Shown here piece after piece: positions 55,754-64,000 of a stretch of DNA of 64,000 nucleotides; within the stretch, counting starts at the first letter, position 1, and each line of letters starts with the position of its first letter. The position numbers and the translations under genes were made by a program. Location of the stretch: positions 1-64,000 of the forward strand of contig NZ_LUAV01000011.1 of NCBI RefSeq assembly GCF_002078505.1. Reading direction: 5' to 3'. A model generated the notes under the pieces. That model saw only the letters and a program-made list of their open reading frames with translations, had not been told where the DNA came from and searched no databases. The DNA is from Ensifer aridi (GTDB taxonomy: Bacteria > Pseudomonadota > Alphaproteobacteria > Rhizobiales > Rhizobiaceae).

Positions 55754-56701
55754 ATGTTGCGTCTGCGTCACGCCGCGATCGCCACGCTCAGCGTAGCGCT
55801 TTACGGTTTCACACCGACAATGGCGGCCGAAGCGGTCGGTGAAGCGGTCCGGATCAAGACCGACGTCAGTGGGCAGAGGGGACCGCTCGCGGTCCGGGAC
55901 CCGGTGCATCGGGACGAAAGGATTCGGACATCGAGATCGGGACTAGGGCAATTCGTGTTCCGCGACGGCAGCAAGTTGGCCGTGGGGGCCGGGTCGTCCG
56001 TCGTCATCGACAAATTCGTCTTCGACGACTCGAAATCGGTCCAGAAGCTCACCGTCGCGGCGGCGAAGGGCACATTTCGCTGGATCAGCGGCAACTCGAA
56101 GCACAGCGCCTACGAGATTGTGACACCCGCCGGAACGATCGGCGTCCGGGGCACCGTCTTCGACTTCTACATCGGCGGCGACGGAACGACCGCGATGGTC
56201 CTTCTGAGCGGCGCTGCCGAGTTCTGCGGCCGGGGCGGCTGTCAACAACTCACTCGGCGCTGCGACTGCGTAATCGCCAAACGCAACGGGAGCGTGACGG
56301 AGACCCGCCGCGTCAACAGGAATATCTTCAACACGCTCGGCAATCGGGCGGCCCTCCCCTTCCTGTCAGGCGATCAGAAACTATCCGGTGCATTCCGAGC
56401 CGCCGGCGGCAGTTGTGGCCTGACGGCGGCACTCGAAGTCAAGCCGCCCGATCGTGCGCCCTTACGCGCAACCACGCCGCAGCAGCAGCCGAAACCAACA
56501 AAGCCGGACAAGCCAAGGGACAAACCGCCTAGCGACGGGGATCCGCCGCACAACGACCGGGATCCTGACCGAGATCCGCCTGATAGGGATCCGCCGCAGG
56601 GCGATCAAGATCGGCCGCATGACAAACCGGATCGTCCGCACGCAGACAATCACGACCGGCCACACGACGACGAGGGCGGTTCTGGCGACGAGAGAGACTG
56701 A
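55754..56701 (+). CDS. Secreted FecR-domain protein with a low-complexity tail
   Basis: 315 residues. Signal peptide MLRLRHAAIATLSVALYGFT (cleavage near TMAAE). The FecR domain (about 50-160) has RIRTSRSGLGQFVFRDGSKL, GTFRWISGNSKHSAYEIVTP and AGTIGVRGTVFDFYIGGDGT. Several cysteines follow (EFCGRGGCQQLTRRCDC). The last 80 residues are a P/D/R/H-rich repeat (DPDRDPPDRDPPQGD, DRPHDKPDRPHADNHDRPHD), likely disordered or cell-wall associated. It faces a CHASE2 adenylate cyclase, a pairing known from rhizobia, suggesting that it is the periplasmic partner sensed by CHASE2 (inference). GGAGGG precedes the ATG. Confidence 0.85.
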   Translation: MLRLRHAAIATLSVALYGFTPTMAAEAVGEAVRIKTDVSGQRGPLAVRDPVHRDERIRTSRSGLGQFVFRDGSKLAVGAGSSVVIDKFVFDDSKSVQKLTVAAAKGTFRWISGNSKHSAYEIVTPAGTIGVRGTVFDFYIGGDGTTAMVLLSGAAEFCGRGGCQQLTRRCDCVIAKRNGSVTETRRVNRNIFNTLGNRAALPFLSGDQKLSGAFRAAGGSCGLTAALEVKPPDRAPLRATTPQQQPKPTKPDKPRDKPPSDGDPPHNDRDPDRDPPDRDPPQGDQDRPHDKPDRPHADNHDRPHDDEGGSGDERD

Positions 56702-56752
56702 GGGATACAGAAGCTTTCCTTCGCTGCCGCCGCCTGTCGTCGGGCAACGCCA

Positions 56753-58924
56753 TCACTTCGCCGATGTTTCGGCTTTGGGCACAGCCTCGTCGGCGAAATG
56801 GTCAGCCCTGCGCGAAATGCGGCGGTAGAAATCGGGTAGTCCGGCTCCAATCCGTGCGGCCTTCATTTTCGCCGCCGCAAGTATTTTGCGGCTCATCGCA
56901 GATCGCGAACGCAGAGCTTCGATCAGTTGCGCGTGGATGCGCCGTAGCTCTGTAAATTCCGGCGAGGCGGCGAGACGCTCATCGCCGACGACCGCAAAGA
57001 GCCGCGTGCGAATGCTCCTGCCTTTCAGACCGAGCGCTCCGGCTTCGAGCAAGGCGCAGTCGGAAAGAGATCTCGCCGTGCTTTCGGAAATCAGAATGTC
57101 GAAGGCGACATCCTTGCAGGCGGACTCGATCCGCGCGGCGACATTCACTGCGTCGCCGACGGCGGAGTAGTTGAAATGCGCCTCGGCCCCCATGTTGCCG
57201 ACGCAGGCGAGCCCCGTATGGATTCCCACTCCGATTCCGACACGATGCTCGCTCCCGAAACCGAAGGCGTCGCTTTCGTTGAGGCGGGCAAGCGTCTCCC
57301 GCATGGCCAAGGCCGTACGAACGGCCTTGCTGGCGTGATCGGTAACATCCACCGGGGCGTTCCAGAACGCCATGATCGAGTCTCCGATGAATTTGTCCAG
57401 CGTGCCCTCATTGGCAATCACATCGCGGCTCAGAGCGTCGAGAAGTGTGTTCAGGAACCGGACCACCTCCGTCGGCGAAAGACGCTCGCTGATCTCCGTG
57501 AAATTGCGGACATCGACGAACATGATCGTCAGCTCACGGTCATCGCCGCCGAGACGCAGGGCGTCGTGCGTGTGCTCGATGCGGTAGAGAAGCGACGGCG
57601 ATAAATACTGCCCGAAGGCTCGCCGCACCACTCGCCGTTCACGGTCGGTGACGAGGAAGCGGTAGGCGGTCGCGGCGAAATGGGTAATCGATCCGGCGAG
57701 GATCGGAGCCAACGGATCGAAGAGAAGCCCGGCGTAACGAAACGTGAGCCAGGAGGCGACGAGAGCCATCGCGGTGATCAGCAGGCCGCAGGCAAGCGCG
57801 ACTGCCGGGCTGACGAAGGTGGTGAGCAAGACAAGCAGGCTGCCCGCCACGGCGATCGACAGGATTTCGAGCCCGTCCGCCCAGTCCGGACGCGAGAGAA
57901 AGCGGCCGGACAGGACCTGCTCGACGGTCTGTGCGTGCAGCGACACGCCGGGTACGTTGTGCCCGAGCGCGGTGGTGCGGATATCCTGCAGCCCCGCCGC
58001 CGAGGTGCCCACGAAGACGATGCTGCCCTTGATCGCCGCCCTGACGTCGGCAGGCACGCCGCCGGGCGCCAGCACCCGGCCGGCCGAGACATATCTCTCC
58101 GCGCGGTCGGGACTGACATAGAGCCAGAGTTCGCCCGCCGCCGTCACGGGCACGACGAAGTCGCCCACCTTGATCAGCGTTATGGTGTTCGGTGCGTCCG
58201 GTGCACCGGCCAGAACATACGTGGAGGCACCCTGCGCAACACGCAGGGCTTCGAGCGCGAGGTTCGGATAGAGCTGCTCGCCGTCGCTCAGGAGAAGCGG
58301 AACCGCGCGCACGACCGCCGACGGGCTGCCGGGGTTGAGGCTGATGTGGCCGATGCCGGCGGCATTGGTTTCGAATTGCGGCCGCAAAGGCGTGGCGGCG
58401 GCAAGCCGCGGCGGCGCATCGAGCGGACTTTCCCCCGTGAAGGCGAAACCCGCCTTAACGGGCGGACGATAACCCCCTTGATTGGAGAGCCCGAAGCCGA
58501 GCACCACGGGCCGCCCATCCATCGACCGGGCGAAGATCTCGTCGTTGTCCGGCAATCGGTCGATCAGCGCCGGATCGACACCGCCGACGTCGCGCACGAC
58601 CGTGCGCGGTGACAGACGGTCGGGCTCGGAGAAGAGAATGTCGAAGGCGATGACCGCGGCGCCCATTTCGGAAAGCCGGTCGACGAGCACGGCAATGCGA
58701 TCGCGCGGCCATGGCCATTGGCCGAATGCCTTGAGCGAGGCCTCGTCGATATCGACAACGCGAACTGGAGCGGCCTCGAAGCTACGGGGCACCAGCCGCT
58801 GATATTCATCGAACGTCACGTCGCGGGCGAGCCGCAGGATTGGCGGGTCGCTTGCGCGTAGCGCAGTAAGCGCGGCGACGATCAACAGGCCGAAAATGAC
58901 GCCTACCAATTGCGTACGTGTCAT
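56753..58924 (-). CDS. CHASE2-domain class III adenylate cyclase
   Basis: 723 residues. One N-terminal helix (residues 5-22), a large periplasmic CHASE2 domain (about 25-330) with VRVVDIDEASLKAFGQWPWP and FDILFSEPDR, three more helices (about 340-430), then the class III catalytic domain (about 455-640): FVDVRNFTEISERLSPTEVV and GDSIMAFWNAPVDVTDHASK with the metal Asp residues, and GIGVGIHTGLACVGNMGAE. It makes cAMP (or cGMP) in response to an extracytoplasmic signal. It ends convergent to the FecR gene, 51 bp apart. The ATG at 58924 was chosen over one 12 codons upstream for its AAGGG. Confidence 0.9.
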   Translation of the reverse strand: MTRTQLVGVIFGLLIVAALTALRASDPPILRLARDVTFDEYQRLVPRSFEAAPVRVVDIDEASLKAFGQWPWPRDRIAVLVDRLSEMGAAVIAFDILFSEPDRLSPRTVVRDVGGVDPALIDRLPDNDEIFARSMDGRPVVLGFGLSNQGGYRPPVKAGFAFTGESPLDAPPRLAAATPLRPQFETNAAGIGHISLNPGSPSAVVRAVPLLLSDGEQLYPNLALEALRVAQGASTYVLAGAPDAPNTITLIKVGDFVVPVTAAGELWLYVSPDRAERYVSAGRVLAPGGVPADVRAAIKGSIVFVGTSAAGLQDIRTTALGHNVPGVSLHAQTVEQVLSGRFLSRPDWADGLEILSIAVAGSLLVLLTTFVSPAVALACGLLITAMALVASWLTFRYAGLLFDPLAPILAGSITHFAATAYRFLVTDRERRVVRRAFGQYLSPSLLYRIEHTHDALRLGGDDRELTIMFVDVRNFTEISERLSPTEVVRFLNTLLDALSRDVIANEGTLDKFIGDSIMAFWNAPVDVTDHASKAVRTALAMRETLARLNESDAFGFGSEHRVGIGVGIHTGLACVGNMGAEAHFNYSAVGDAVNVAARIESACKDVAFDILISESTARSLSDCALLEAGALGLKGRSIRTRLFAVVGDERLAASPEFTELRRIHAQLIEALRSRSAMSRKILAAAKMKAARIGAGLPDFYRRISRRADHFADEAVPKAETSAK

Positions 58925-59048
58925 GGCCGCGCCCTTCACGCCGGACGTCGTCGCCATCAACTGCGTCGCAGATATCGTCCTGGCCCCGGTTCATGCTGCC
59001 CTTTTCAAAAGGACGATGCAATGCGGAAAGCCGCGATCGCCCGGCGCG

Positions 59049-59864
59049 TCACTCTCCGACGGGAAGAACCTGGTCAAGAAATCGATGCATCGCGCCATTG
59101 AACAACTCCGGCCGCTGCAACGGGGCGAAATGGCTGACATCGGAAAGCCGGAGCAGTTCCGCTCGGGGAATGCTGCGGGCAAGGTACTCGGCATGTTCAC
59201 CCTTAATGAATTCGTCATGCTCGCCTTGGACGATGGCGACCGGAACGCGGATCTCGGCCAAATCGCTCGCCGAATAATTGGGCTGTGTGCTCATCATTTC
59301 GCCGACGGCTGCGACGAAGTCGTCGAATGCATCGGGCGTGGAGGACAGTTCTGCGTAGTCCTTCGCATGCCGCCGGAAACAGCGGTCGATGACGGCAGTG
59401 GACTCGAACTCCTTCGTGCCGCTCGGGTCCATGTTGCAGGCAAAGAAGAAGACACCGGCGATGCGCGCGGGAACCTGTCTGGCAAGAACGAGGCCAGTGC
59501 ACGCCCCGTCGCTCCAGCCTACGACGGCCGCCTTGTCTAATTGCACGCGATCCATCACGGCAAGCACGTCGGACGCCATCAACTCATAACTATAGGGGCG
59601 TGAATCGCGCGTACTGCGGCCATGACCGCGGCTATCTATGAGTACGACTCGGCGACCGGTCTCGACTAGCGATGGCACCTGGTGTCCCCAATTGCCGCTA
59701 TGGCCGAGGCCGCCATGCAGCAGAATGACGGCCGGCCCTGCGCCGTAAGCCGAGTACCAAATTCGCGCGCCGTCCCGCTCGACATAGCCCTGTTCCTCGG
59801 CCTCCGGCAGAGCCGGCGCGCCATGCGCTTCGAAATGTCGTAGATCGTCGTCGTGTGCCTCCAT
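59049..59864 (-). CDS. Alpha/beta hydrolase
   Basis: 271 residues, no signal peptide. Oxyanion region VILLHGGLGHSGNWGHQVP; nucleophile elbow AAVVGWSDGACTGLVLA (GWSDG with Ser as nucleophile), the acid Asp in VQGEHDEFI and the catalytic His in LSDVSHFAPLQRP. Substrate not predictable. GGGAGGG is 4 bases before the ATG. It stands alone between the cyclase and cobQ. Confidence 0.88.
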   Translation of the reverse strand: MEAHDDDLRHFEAHGAPALPEAEEQGYVERDGARIWYSAYGAGPAVILLHGGLGHSGNWGHQVPSLVETGRRVVLIDSRGHGRSTRDSRPYSYELMASDVLAVMDRVQLDKAAVVGWSDGACTGLVLARQVPARIAGVFFFACNMDPSGTKEFESTAVIDRCFRRHAKDYAELSSTPDAFDDFVAAVGEMMSTQPNYSASDLAEIRVPVAIVQGEHDEFIKGEHAEYLARSIPRAELLRLSDVSHFAPLQRPELFNGAMHRFLDQVLPVGE

Positions 59865-59982
59865 GGCATCCCTCCCACGCGTTCCCGCCCCTCATGGGCG
59901 GCCGTGCGGCCGCGACGATACGATGCCTGCGAGGAATTGACAAACCGAAGGCCGGCCTGATCAGAGGCAGTGAAACCGGCCC

Positions 59983-61437
59983 TTACCTCAACAGGCGCTC
60001 GACCCATCCCCGATCGAGCACCGCTTCAAGCTCGGCGGCGATCTCGTCGAGCGCCGCATCCACCGAGCCGCGGTAACTGCCTCCACCCCCCTCGATACCG
60101 AAGCTTCTGAGCAGCGCCGCGCGATAGGCATCGCTGCCGAAGAGGCCGTGCAGATAGGTCCCCATGACCTTGCCGTCGGCGGACATGGCCCCGTCCGGGC
60201 GACCGTCGATCGACACCGGCGCCCGGGCACAATCGGCGCCCGTCGTTTTGCCGAGATGGATTTCGTAACCCTCGAGAGCCACGTCGTGCTCCAGCGACCA
60301 GGCGCGGCTGTTGCGCACCGTCTTTTCCGGTGCCATCTCGGTTTCGACCGCGAGCAGCCCGAGCCCGGCGATCTCGCGCTCGCTACCCTCGATCCCGATC
60401 GGATCGGTGACGCGGCTACCCAGCATCTGGTAGCCGCCGCAAATGCCTACCACGCGGCGGCCGCGACGGAGGTGGCGTTCAAGGTCCCGATCCCAGCCTT
60501 GGGCGCGGAAATCCTTGAGATCGGCAATGGTCGATTTCGAGCCCGGGATGACGACGAGGGCGGCATCCTCCGGAAGCTGCATGCCGGGCCGGACGAAGAC
60601 GAGATCTACCTGCGGTTCGGCCGCCAGCGGGTCGAGATCGTCGAAATTGGCGATGCGCGACAGGACCGGCACGGCGACCTTAAGCGCCTTGCCGCCGCCA
60701 CGCGCCAGCCTCTCGAGCACGACGGAATCCTCGGCAGGCAGCCGCGCTGCGCTTTTCAGCCAGGGGACGACACCGAAACAAGGCCAGTCGGTGAAGCGGC
60801 GGATTGCAGCGATCCCCTCGTCAAAAAGCGTGACGTCGCCGCGGAACTTGTTAATGAGATAGCCGCTGACCATCCGCCGGTCCTCGTCCGGGAGGATCGC
60901 GTGTGTCCCGACCAGCGAAGCGATGACGCCGCCGCGATCGATGTCGCCGACCAGAACCACGGGCACACCTGCACGAGTGGCAAAGCCCATATTGGCGATG
61001 TCGCCGGCGCGGAGATTGATCTCCGCGGGAGAGCCGGCACCTTCGACGATGACGAGATCGGCGCCGGCGGAGACCTGCTCGAAACTCTCCATCACCGCGC
61101 CGAGAAGCTTGGGCTTCAACGCCTGGTAGTCCCTGCCCTTCGCCTGCCCCGCCACCTTGCCCTGAAGGATGATCTGGCTGCCCACATCCGATTGCGGCTT
61201 CAGCAGCACCGGGTTCATGTGCACGGAAGACGGCACGCGCGCGGCCAACGCCTGCAGCCATTGCGCCCGGCCGATCTCCCCGCCGTCATCGGAAACGGCG
61301 GCGTTGTTCGACATGTTCTGCGGTTTGAACGGCCTGACGTTCAGGCCGCGATTGGAGGCAAGCCGGCAGAGGCCTGCCACCAATACCGATTTTCCGACAT
61401 CGGAGCCGGTTCCCTGCAGCATGATCTTACGTGTCAT
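59983..61437 (-). CDS. cobQ: Cobyric acid synthase CobQ
   Basis: 484 residues. The N-terminal dethiobiotin-synthetase-like part has [20 protein letters not shown] and [36 protein letters not shown] follows. The C-terminal glutamine amidotransferase has nucleophile Cys in [15 protein letters not shown] and the His of [12 protein letters not shown]. It amidates the b, d, e and g side chains of adenosylcobyrinic acid a,c-diamide. GGGAGAGG supports the start. It stands apart from the other cob genes in this window. Confidence 0.95.
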   Translation of the reverse strand: MTRKIMLQGTGSDVGKSVLVAGLCRLASNRGLNVRPFKPQNMSNNAAVSDDGGEIGRAQWLQALAARVPSSVHMNPVLLKPQSDVGSQIILQGKVAGQAKGRDYQALKPKLLGAVMESFEQVSAGADLVIVEGAGSPAEINLRAGDIANMGFATRAGVPVVLVGDIDRGGVIASLVGTHAILPDEDRRMVSGYLINKFRGDVTLFDEGIAAIRRFTDWPCFGVVPWLKSAARLPAEDSVVLERLARGGGKALKVAVPVLSRIANFDDLDPLAAEPQVDLVFVRPGMQLPEDAALVVIPGSKSTIADLKDFRAQGWDRDLERHLRRGRRVVGICGGYQMLGSRVTDPIGIEGSEREIAGLGLLAVETEMAPEKTVRNSRAWSLEHDVALEGYEIHLGKTTGADCARAPVSIDGRPDGAMSADGKVMGTYLHGLFGSDAYRAALLRSFGIEGGGGSYRGSVDAALDEIAAELEAVLDRGWVERLLR

Positions 61438-61680
61438 GCCTCTCCCGTAGCATCGAAACCTTCTCCGGCAAAGCGCTGTCTTGAAGCGATTTCGCCGCAA
61501 TTCTGCCGTCAGTGATCACGGCTTGATTCAGGCCGTCGGCAAGCTTGCGAAAAGCGCGAGCGCACTAGCGAAATTGCGACATGGGATGGCGAGTTTGGCA
61601 TTCAAAAATCAGCGGCGCATGCCTATATCACCGGCATCGAAAACATCCCGGAAATCCGGTCCTCCCAAGGTAGAAAAGCC

Positions 61681-61824
61681 ATGCTGTTCGTCTTCAGCAA
61701 ACCCAACTTCGTGCAGATTGCCTGGAACTCCAAGGCGCCCAAGAGTCAGTCCCGCGAGCGCAACGTTGTAATGGACGCGCCGTTCGGCGCGCTCGGTCTC
61801 ATTCGCACGTCCAACGTCGGATAA
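61681..61824 (+). CDS. Small conserved protein of 47 residues
   Basis: ATG at 61681, TAA at 61822-61824. It starts MLFVFSKPNFVQIAWNSKAP and ends PFGALGLIRTSNVG. It is soluble-looking with an aromatic N-terminus. AAGGTAGAAAAG upstream gives a moderate SD. The frame composition is protein-like and it is followed by a repeat and a terminator-like hairpin. I recall similar short rhizobial proteins but no function. Confidence 0.6.
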   Translation: MLFVFSKPNFVQIAWNSKAPKSQSRERNVVMDAPFGALGLIRTSNVG

Positions 61825-61847
61825 GGAGGTCACTCCCGGCCCGATAG

Positions 61848-61888
61848 ATGTCGCCCAAAAGTGCGCAGCGGTTTTGGGCGAACGACAT
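61848..61888. repeat. RIME1 left-half element
   Basis: ATGTCGCCCAAAA at 61848 pairs with TTTTGGGCGA and CGACAT ending at 61888. It is nearly identical to the left half of the copy at 18480, and the linking AAGGATCTAA also matches. Confidence 0.8.
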
Positions 61889-61907
61889 GCACAAAGAGCA
61901 AGGATCT

Positions 61908-61932
61908 AAGCCGCTCCGCTTCGGGGCGGCTT
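61908..61932 (+). terminator. Terminator-like hairpin formed by the right end of a RIME
   Basis: AAGCCGC (61908-61914) and GCGGCTT pair around a TCCGCTTCGGG loop region, followed by CTTTTG. It lies about 85 bases after the stop of the 47-residue gene, in the place where the right RIME palindrome would be. Confidence 0.55.
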
Positions 61933-62300
61933 CTTTTGCCCTGACGACGGCGACTTTCACCGAGCGCTCAACGCGAAAACCGCACCCAACCCCTAAAACG
62001 GAAGGATGCGGCCGCGAAAATCGGGTCCGGTACGCACTACCTGATCCGGACCTGCGGCAGTCGCCCGCCGCAGGCAAACAATTATCCCGACAACGTTACC
62101 GTATGGTTATTGAGCCCTTAACCAAAGGTGAATTCCGCTTTTTTTCTCTCGCTTCTCAAAAGCGAGCGAGGCCGTGCCTTACGAGCGCAGCCAACGCATC
62201 CAAGAGGTTGATTTCTCATCGGGAACTCTTAGGCTGTCATGAGGAGATCGATCCGGCACTCGACCGTGGGCGATGCAAAGATTTGGGGAGCTCGGACAAC
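61933..62300. promoter_or_regulatory. 368-bp leader/promoter region of the betaine-type ABC genes
   Basis: No gene supported; the long open frame here is only an extension of the binding-protein frame with no ribosome site. The stretch 62090-62160 is AT-rich and is the likeliest promoter location, but no consensus could be fixed. Confidence 0.4.
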
Positions 62301-63299
62301 ATGAGAGAACTCCTTGCTTCCTCGGTTCTTGCCGCCGGCATCTGGGCCCTGGCGGCGCCCGCCGGAGCTGCGGAATGCGGCGAGGTCAGCATTGCCGAGA
62401 TGAACTGGGCCTCTGCCGGCATTGCGGCACATGTGGACAAGTTCATTCTGGAAAACGGCTATGGTTGCACAGTCACGCTTGTCGCGGGCGATACGATGCC
62501 GACCTTCGCTTCGATGAACGAAAGGGCCGAGCCGGACGTGGCGCCGGAACTTTGGATCAACTCCGTGCGAACTTCTTTGAATGAGGCGGTGAACGACGGT
62601 CGCCTTATCGAAGGCGCCAAGATCTTGAGCGAGGGCGGTGTCGAAGGCTGGTGGATTCCGAAGTTCATTGCCGACGCGCACCCCGAGATCAGAACGGTCC
62701 AGGACGCGTTGAAGCGTCCGGACCTTTTCCCCTCCCCTGAACATCCCCCCAAGGGAGCGGTCCACAATTGTCCCCCCGGCTGGAACTGCCGGATCTCGAC
62801 GGCCAATCTCTACAAAGCGCTCGAAGCGGAGAAGGCCGGCTTCGAGCTGATCGACACGGTCTCCGCCGCCGGCCTTGACGGCTCGATCGCCAACGCATTC
62901 GAGAAGAAGACCGGTTGGCTCGGCTATTATTGGGCGCCGACCGCCATCCTCGGCAAATATGAGATGGCGCTGTTGTCCTTCGGGGTCGATCACGACCGGG
63001 CGGAATGGGACGCCTGCTCGGCCGTTCCCGACTGCCCGAATCCGAAGGTGAACTCCTATCCCGTGTCCGATGTCTATACGGTGGTGACTAAATCCTTTGC
63101 CGACGAGGCCGGTGTCGCCATGGACTACGTCAAGACGCGCAGTTGGGACAACGCGACGGTCAACAAGGTGCTGGCCTGGATGGACCAGAACCAGGGCACC
63201 AACGAGCACGCGGCACGGTATTTCCTCGAGAACTTCCAGGGTACGTGGACGCAGTGGGTCAGCCCGGAGGTTGCGGAAAAGATCAAGGGCGCTCTCTGA
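62301..63299 (+). CDS. Glycine betaine/proline-type ABC transporter substrate-binding protein
   Basis: 332 residues with a signal peptide (MRELLASSVLAAGIWALAAP, cleavage near AGAAE). OpuAC-type fold: VSIAEMNWASAGIAAHVDKF, VEGWWIPKFIADAHPEIRTV, and the aromatic-rich KTGWLGYYWAPTAILGKYEM expected to form the cage for a quaternary ammonium group. Four cysteines (YGCTVT, NCPPGWNC, DACSAVPDC) probably form disulfides. It is followed by the cognate ATPase. The ATG at 62301 has GGGGAG upstream. The ligand could be betaine, proline betaine or choline. Confidence 0.88.
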   Translation: MRELLASSVLAAGIWALAAPAGAAECGEVSIAEMNWASAGIAAHVDKFILENGYGCTVTLVAGDTMPTFASMNERAEPDVAPELWINSVRTSLNEAVNDGRLIEGAKILSEGGVEGWWIPKFIADAHPEIRTVQDALKRPDLFPSPEHPPKGAVHNCPPGWNCRISTANLYKALEAEKAGFELIDTVSAAGLDGSIANAFEKKTGWLGYYWAPTAILGKYEMALLSFGVDHDRAEWDACSAVPDCPNPKVNSYPVSDVYTVVTKSFADEAGVAMDYVKTRSWDNATVNKVLAWMDQNQGTNEHAARYFLENFQGTWTQWVSPEVAEKIKGAL

Positions 63300-63512
63300 T
63301 ATCGGGCCCGAAAGCATGATACTTGCTGAGTGCGACGCAGTATCGTCGTCTGCGTCGCAAACAGCACAGCGGACGGCATGTTCCGCTGTCACATTTTTGA
63401 TGCGGGGAGCAGAAGAGCCCACAAACGAACTGCGCGGGGAAAGCGGCAAACGGTTTTCCCCAGACGCAAGCGGCCGAGAGAGGCTCCCAGCCGAGAAGGG
63501 GAAAGGTTGTTC

Positions 63513-64000
63513 ATGGCAAGTCACGCAATCGAGGTGAAGAACCTCTACAAGATCTTCGGCCCCCGTGGCGAGGAGTATGTCGATGTCGTCAAGAACGGCA
63601 TGGGCAAGACCGAGCTCAACGAGAAGCACGGCCACGTGCTCGGCCTGCAGGACATCAACATCTCCATGCCTGGCGGCTGCATCACGGTCGTGATGGGACT
63701 GTCCGGCTCCGGCAAGTCGACGCTGATCCGCCACATCAACCGGCTGATCGATCCGACCGCCGGCGAGGTCCTCTATGACGGCGTGGACGTCTGCAAGATG
63801 AACGAAAGCGATCTTCGCGCGTTCCGCCGCAACAAGACGGCGATGGTGTTCCAGAAATTCGCGCTCCTGCCGCATCGCAACGTCCTCGAAAACACCATCT
63901 ACGGCCTGGAGATCCAGGGTGTGGAGCGGCGCGAAAGTGAAAAGCGCGCGCTCGGCTGGATCGACCGCGTCGGCCTCAAGGGCTTCGAAAAGCACTATCC
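63513..64000 (+). CDS. Glycine betaine/proline-type ABC transporter ATP-binding protein, 5-prime part
   Basis: The first 162 codons; the gene runs past the right edge. The start MASHAIEVKNLYKIFGPRG and the region GLQDINISMPGGCITVVMGL with Walker A SGSGKSTLIRHINRLID and the Q loop AMVFQKFALLPHRNVLEN are those of ProV/OpuAA-type ATPases. It probably energises uptake of the osmoprotectant bound by the upstream protein. GAAAGG precedes the ATG at 63513. The 213-bp gap before it holds no other gene. Confidence 0.92.
   Translation, partial: MASHAIEVKNLYKIFGPRGEEYVDVVKNGMGKTELNEKHGHVLGLQDINISMPGGCITVVMGLSGSGKSTLIRHINRLIDPTAGEVLYDGVDVCKMNESDLRAFRRNKTAMVFQKFALLPHRNVLENTIYGLEIQGVERRESEKRALGWIDRVGLKGFEKHY

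Noticed and set aside
56520..56690. Repeated GATCCGCC-like units considered as DNA repeats
   Set aside because: They encode the D/P/R/H-rich tail of the FecR protein in one frame; codon-level repetition, not an independent element.

Overview
The window reads as a high-GC alphaproteobacterial chromosome of the Sinorhizobium/Ensifer group. Three things support this: the complete operon for the very-long-chain fatty acid of rhizobial lipid A (acpXL to lpxXL), the aerobic cobalamin genes (cobA, B, C, D, E, N, O, P, Q, W), and many copies of short palindromic intergenic repeats of the RIME type known from rhizobia. The order of the central genes (zur-znuBC/znuA, TRAP transporter, sugar ABC cluster, gnd, lipid A operon, cob genes, glycine-betaine ABC) matches my memory of S. 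meliloti chromosomal gene order. This is recall, not a database result. All coordinates and motifs were read by eye.

Layout. 1-6.2 kb: the start of a class III alcohol/formaldehyde dehydrogenase, three small secreted proteins of unknown function, and a FIST-domain sensor / hybrid histidine kinase / LuxR-type response regulator operon. 6.4-8.6 kb: an island of very small proteins; a 24-residue membrane peptide and a DUF982 protein are each preceded by a GGAAC-N17-CGTT motif that fits the general stress sigma factor EcfG/RpoE2. 8.8-10.1 kb: a fumarylacetoacetate-hydrolase-family enzyme and a gamma carbonic anhydrase. 10.2-13.4 kb: zinc uptake (zur, znuB, znuC, and divergent znuA) with two perfect palindromes, probably Zur boxes, in the shared promoter. 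13.6-19.9 kb: an RcnB-like protein, a GH43 beta-xylosidase and a TRAP transporter whose binding protein is encoded convergently. 20.2-31.8 kb: a carbohydrate catabolic cluster (aldo-keto reductase, Gfo/Idh oxidoreductase, sugar isomerase, GH2 beta-mannosidase, ABC importer) facing its probable LacI-type regulator, with two matching operators.

31.8-35.8 kb: 6-phosphogluconate dehydrogenase, then a decayed stretch holding an orphan frameshifted ccoS and a broken SRPBCC gene, a VOC-family protein, a 28-residue membrane peptide and a PAS protein. 36.3-41.7 kb: the lipid A VLCFA operon; an intrinsic terminator lies just after acpXL, and the second ketosynthase lacks the active-site cysteine. 41.9-55.5 kb: a glycerophosphodiester phosphodiesterase-like protein with a substituted catalytic histidine, then cobD-C-B-A-E, a TSUP permease, and cobP-W-N-O read from a large cobalamin riboswitch. 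55.7-64 kb: a FecR-domain protein facing a CHASE2 adenylate cyclase, an alpha/beta hydrolase, cobQ, a 47-residue protein, and the start of a glycine-betaine-type ABC importer running off the right edge.

The most unusual signals are mosaic palindromic elements that have entered functional sequences: a 201-bp element with 42-bp inverted ends fused in frame into cobN, a second perfect palindrome in frame in the same gene, and a RIME-like repeat inside the cobalamin riboswitch that should control cobN. No tRNA, rRNA, CRISPR array, phage or complete insertion sequence was seen.
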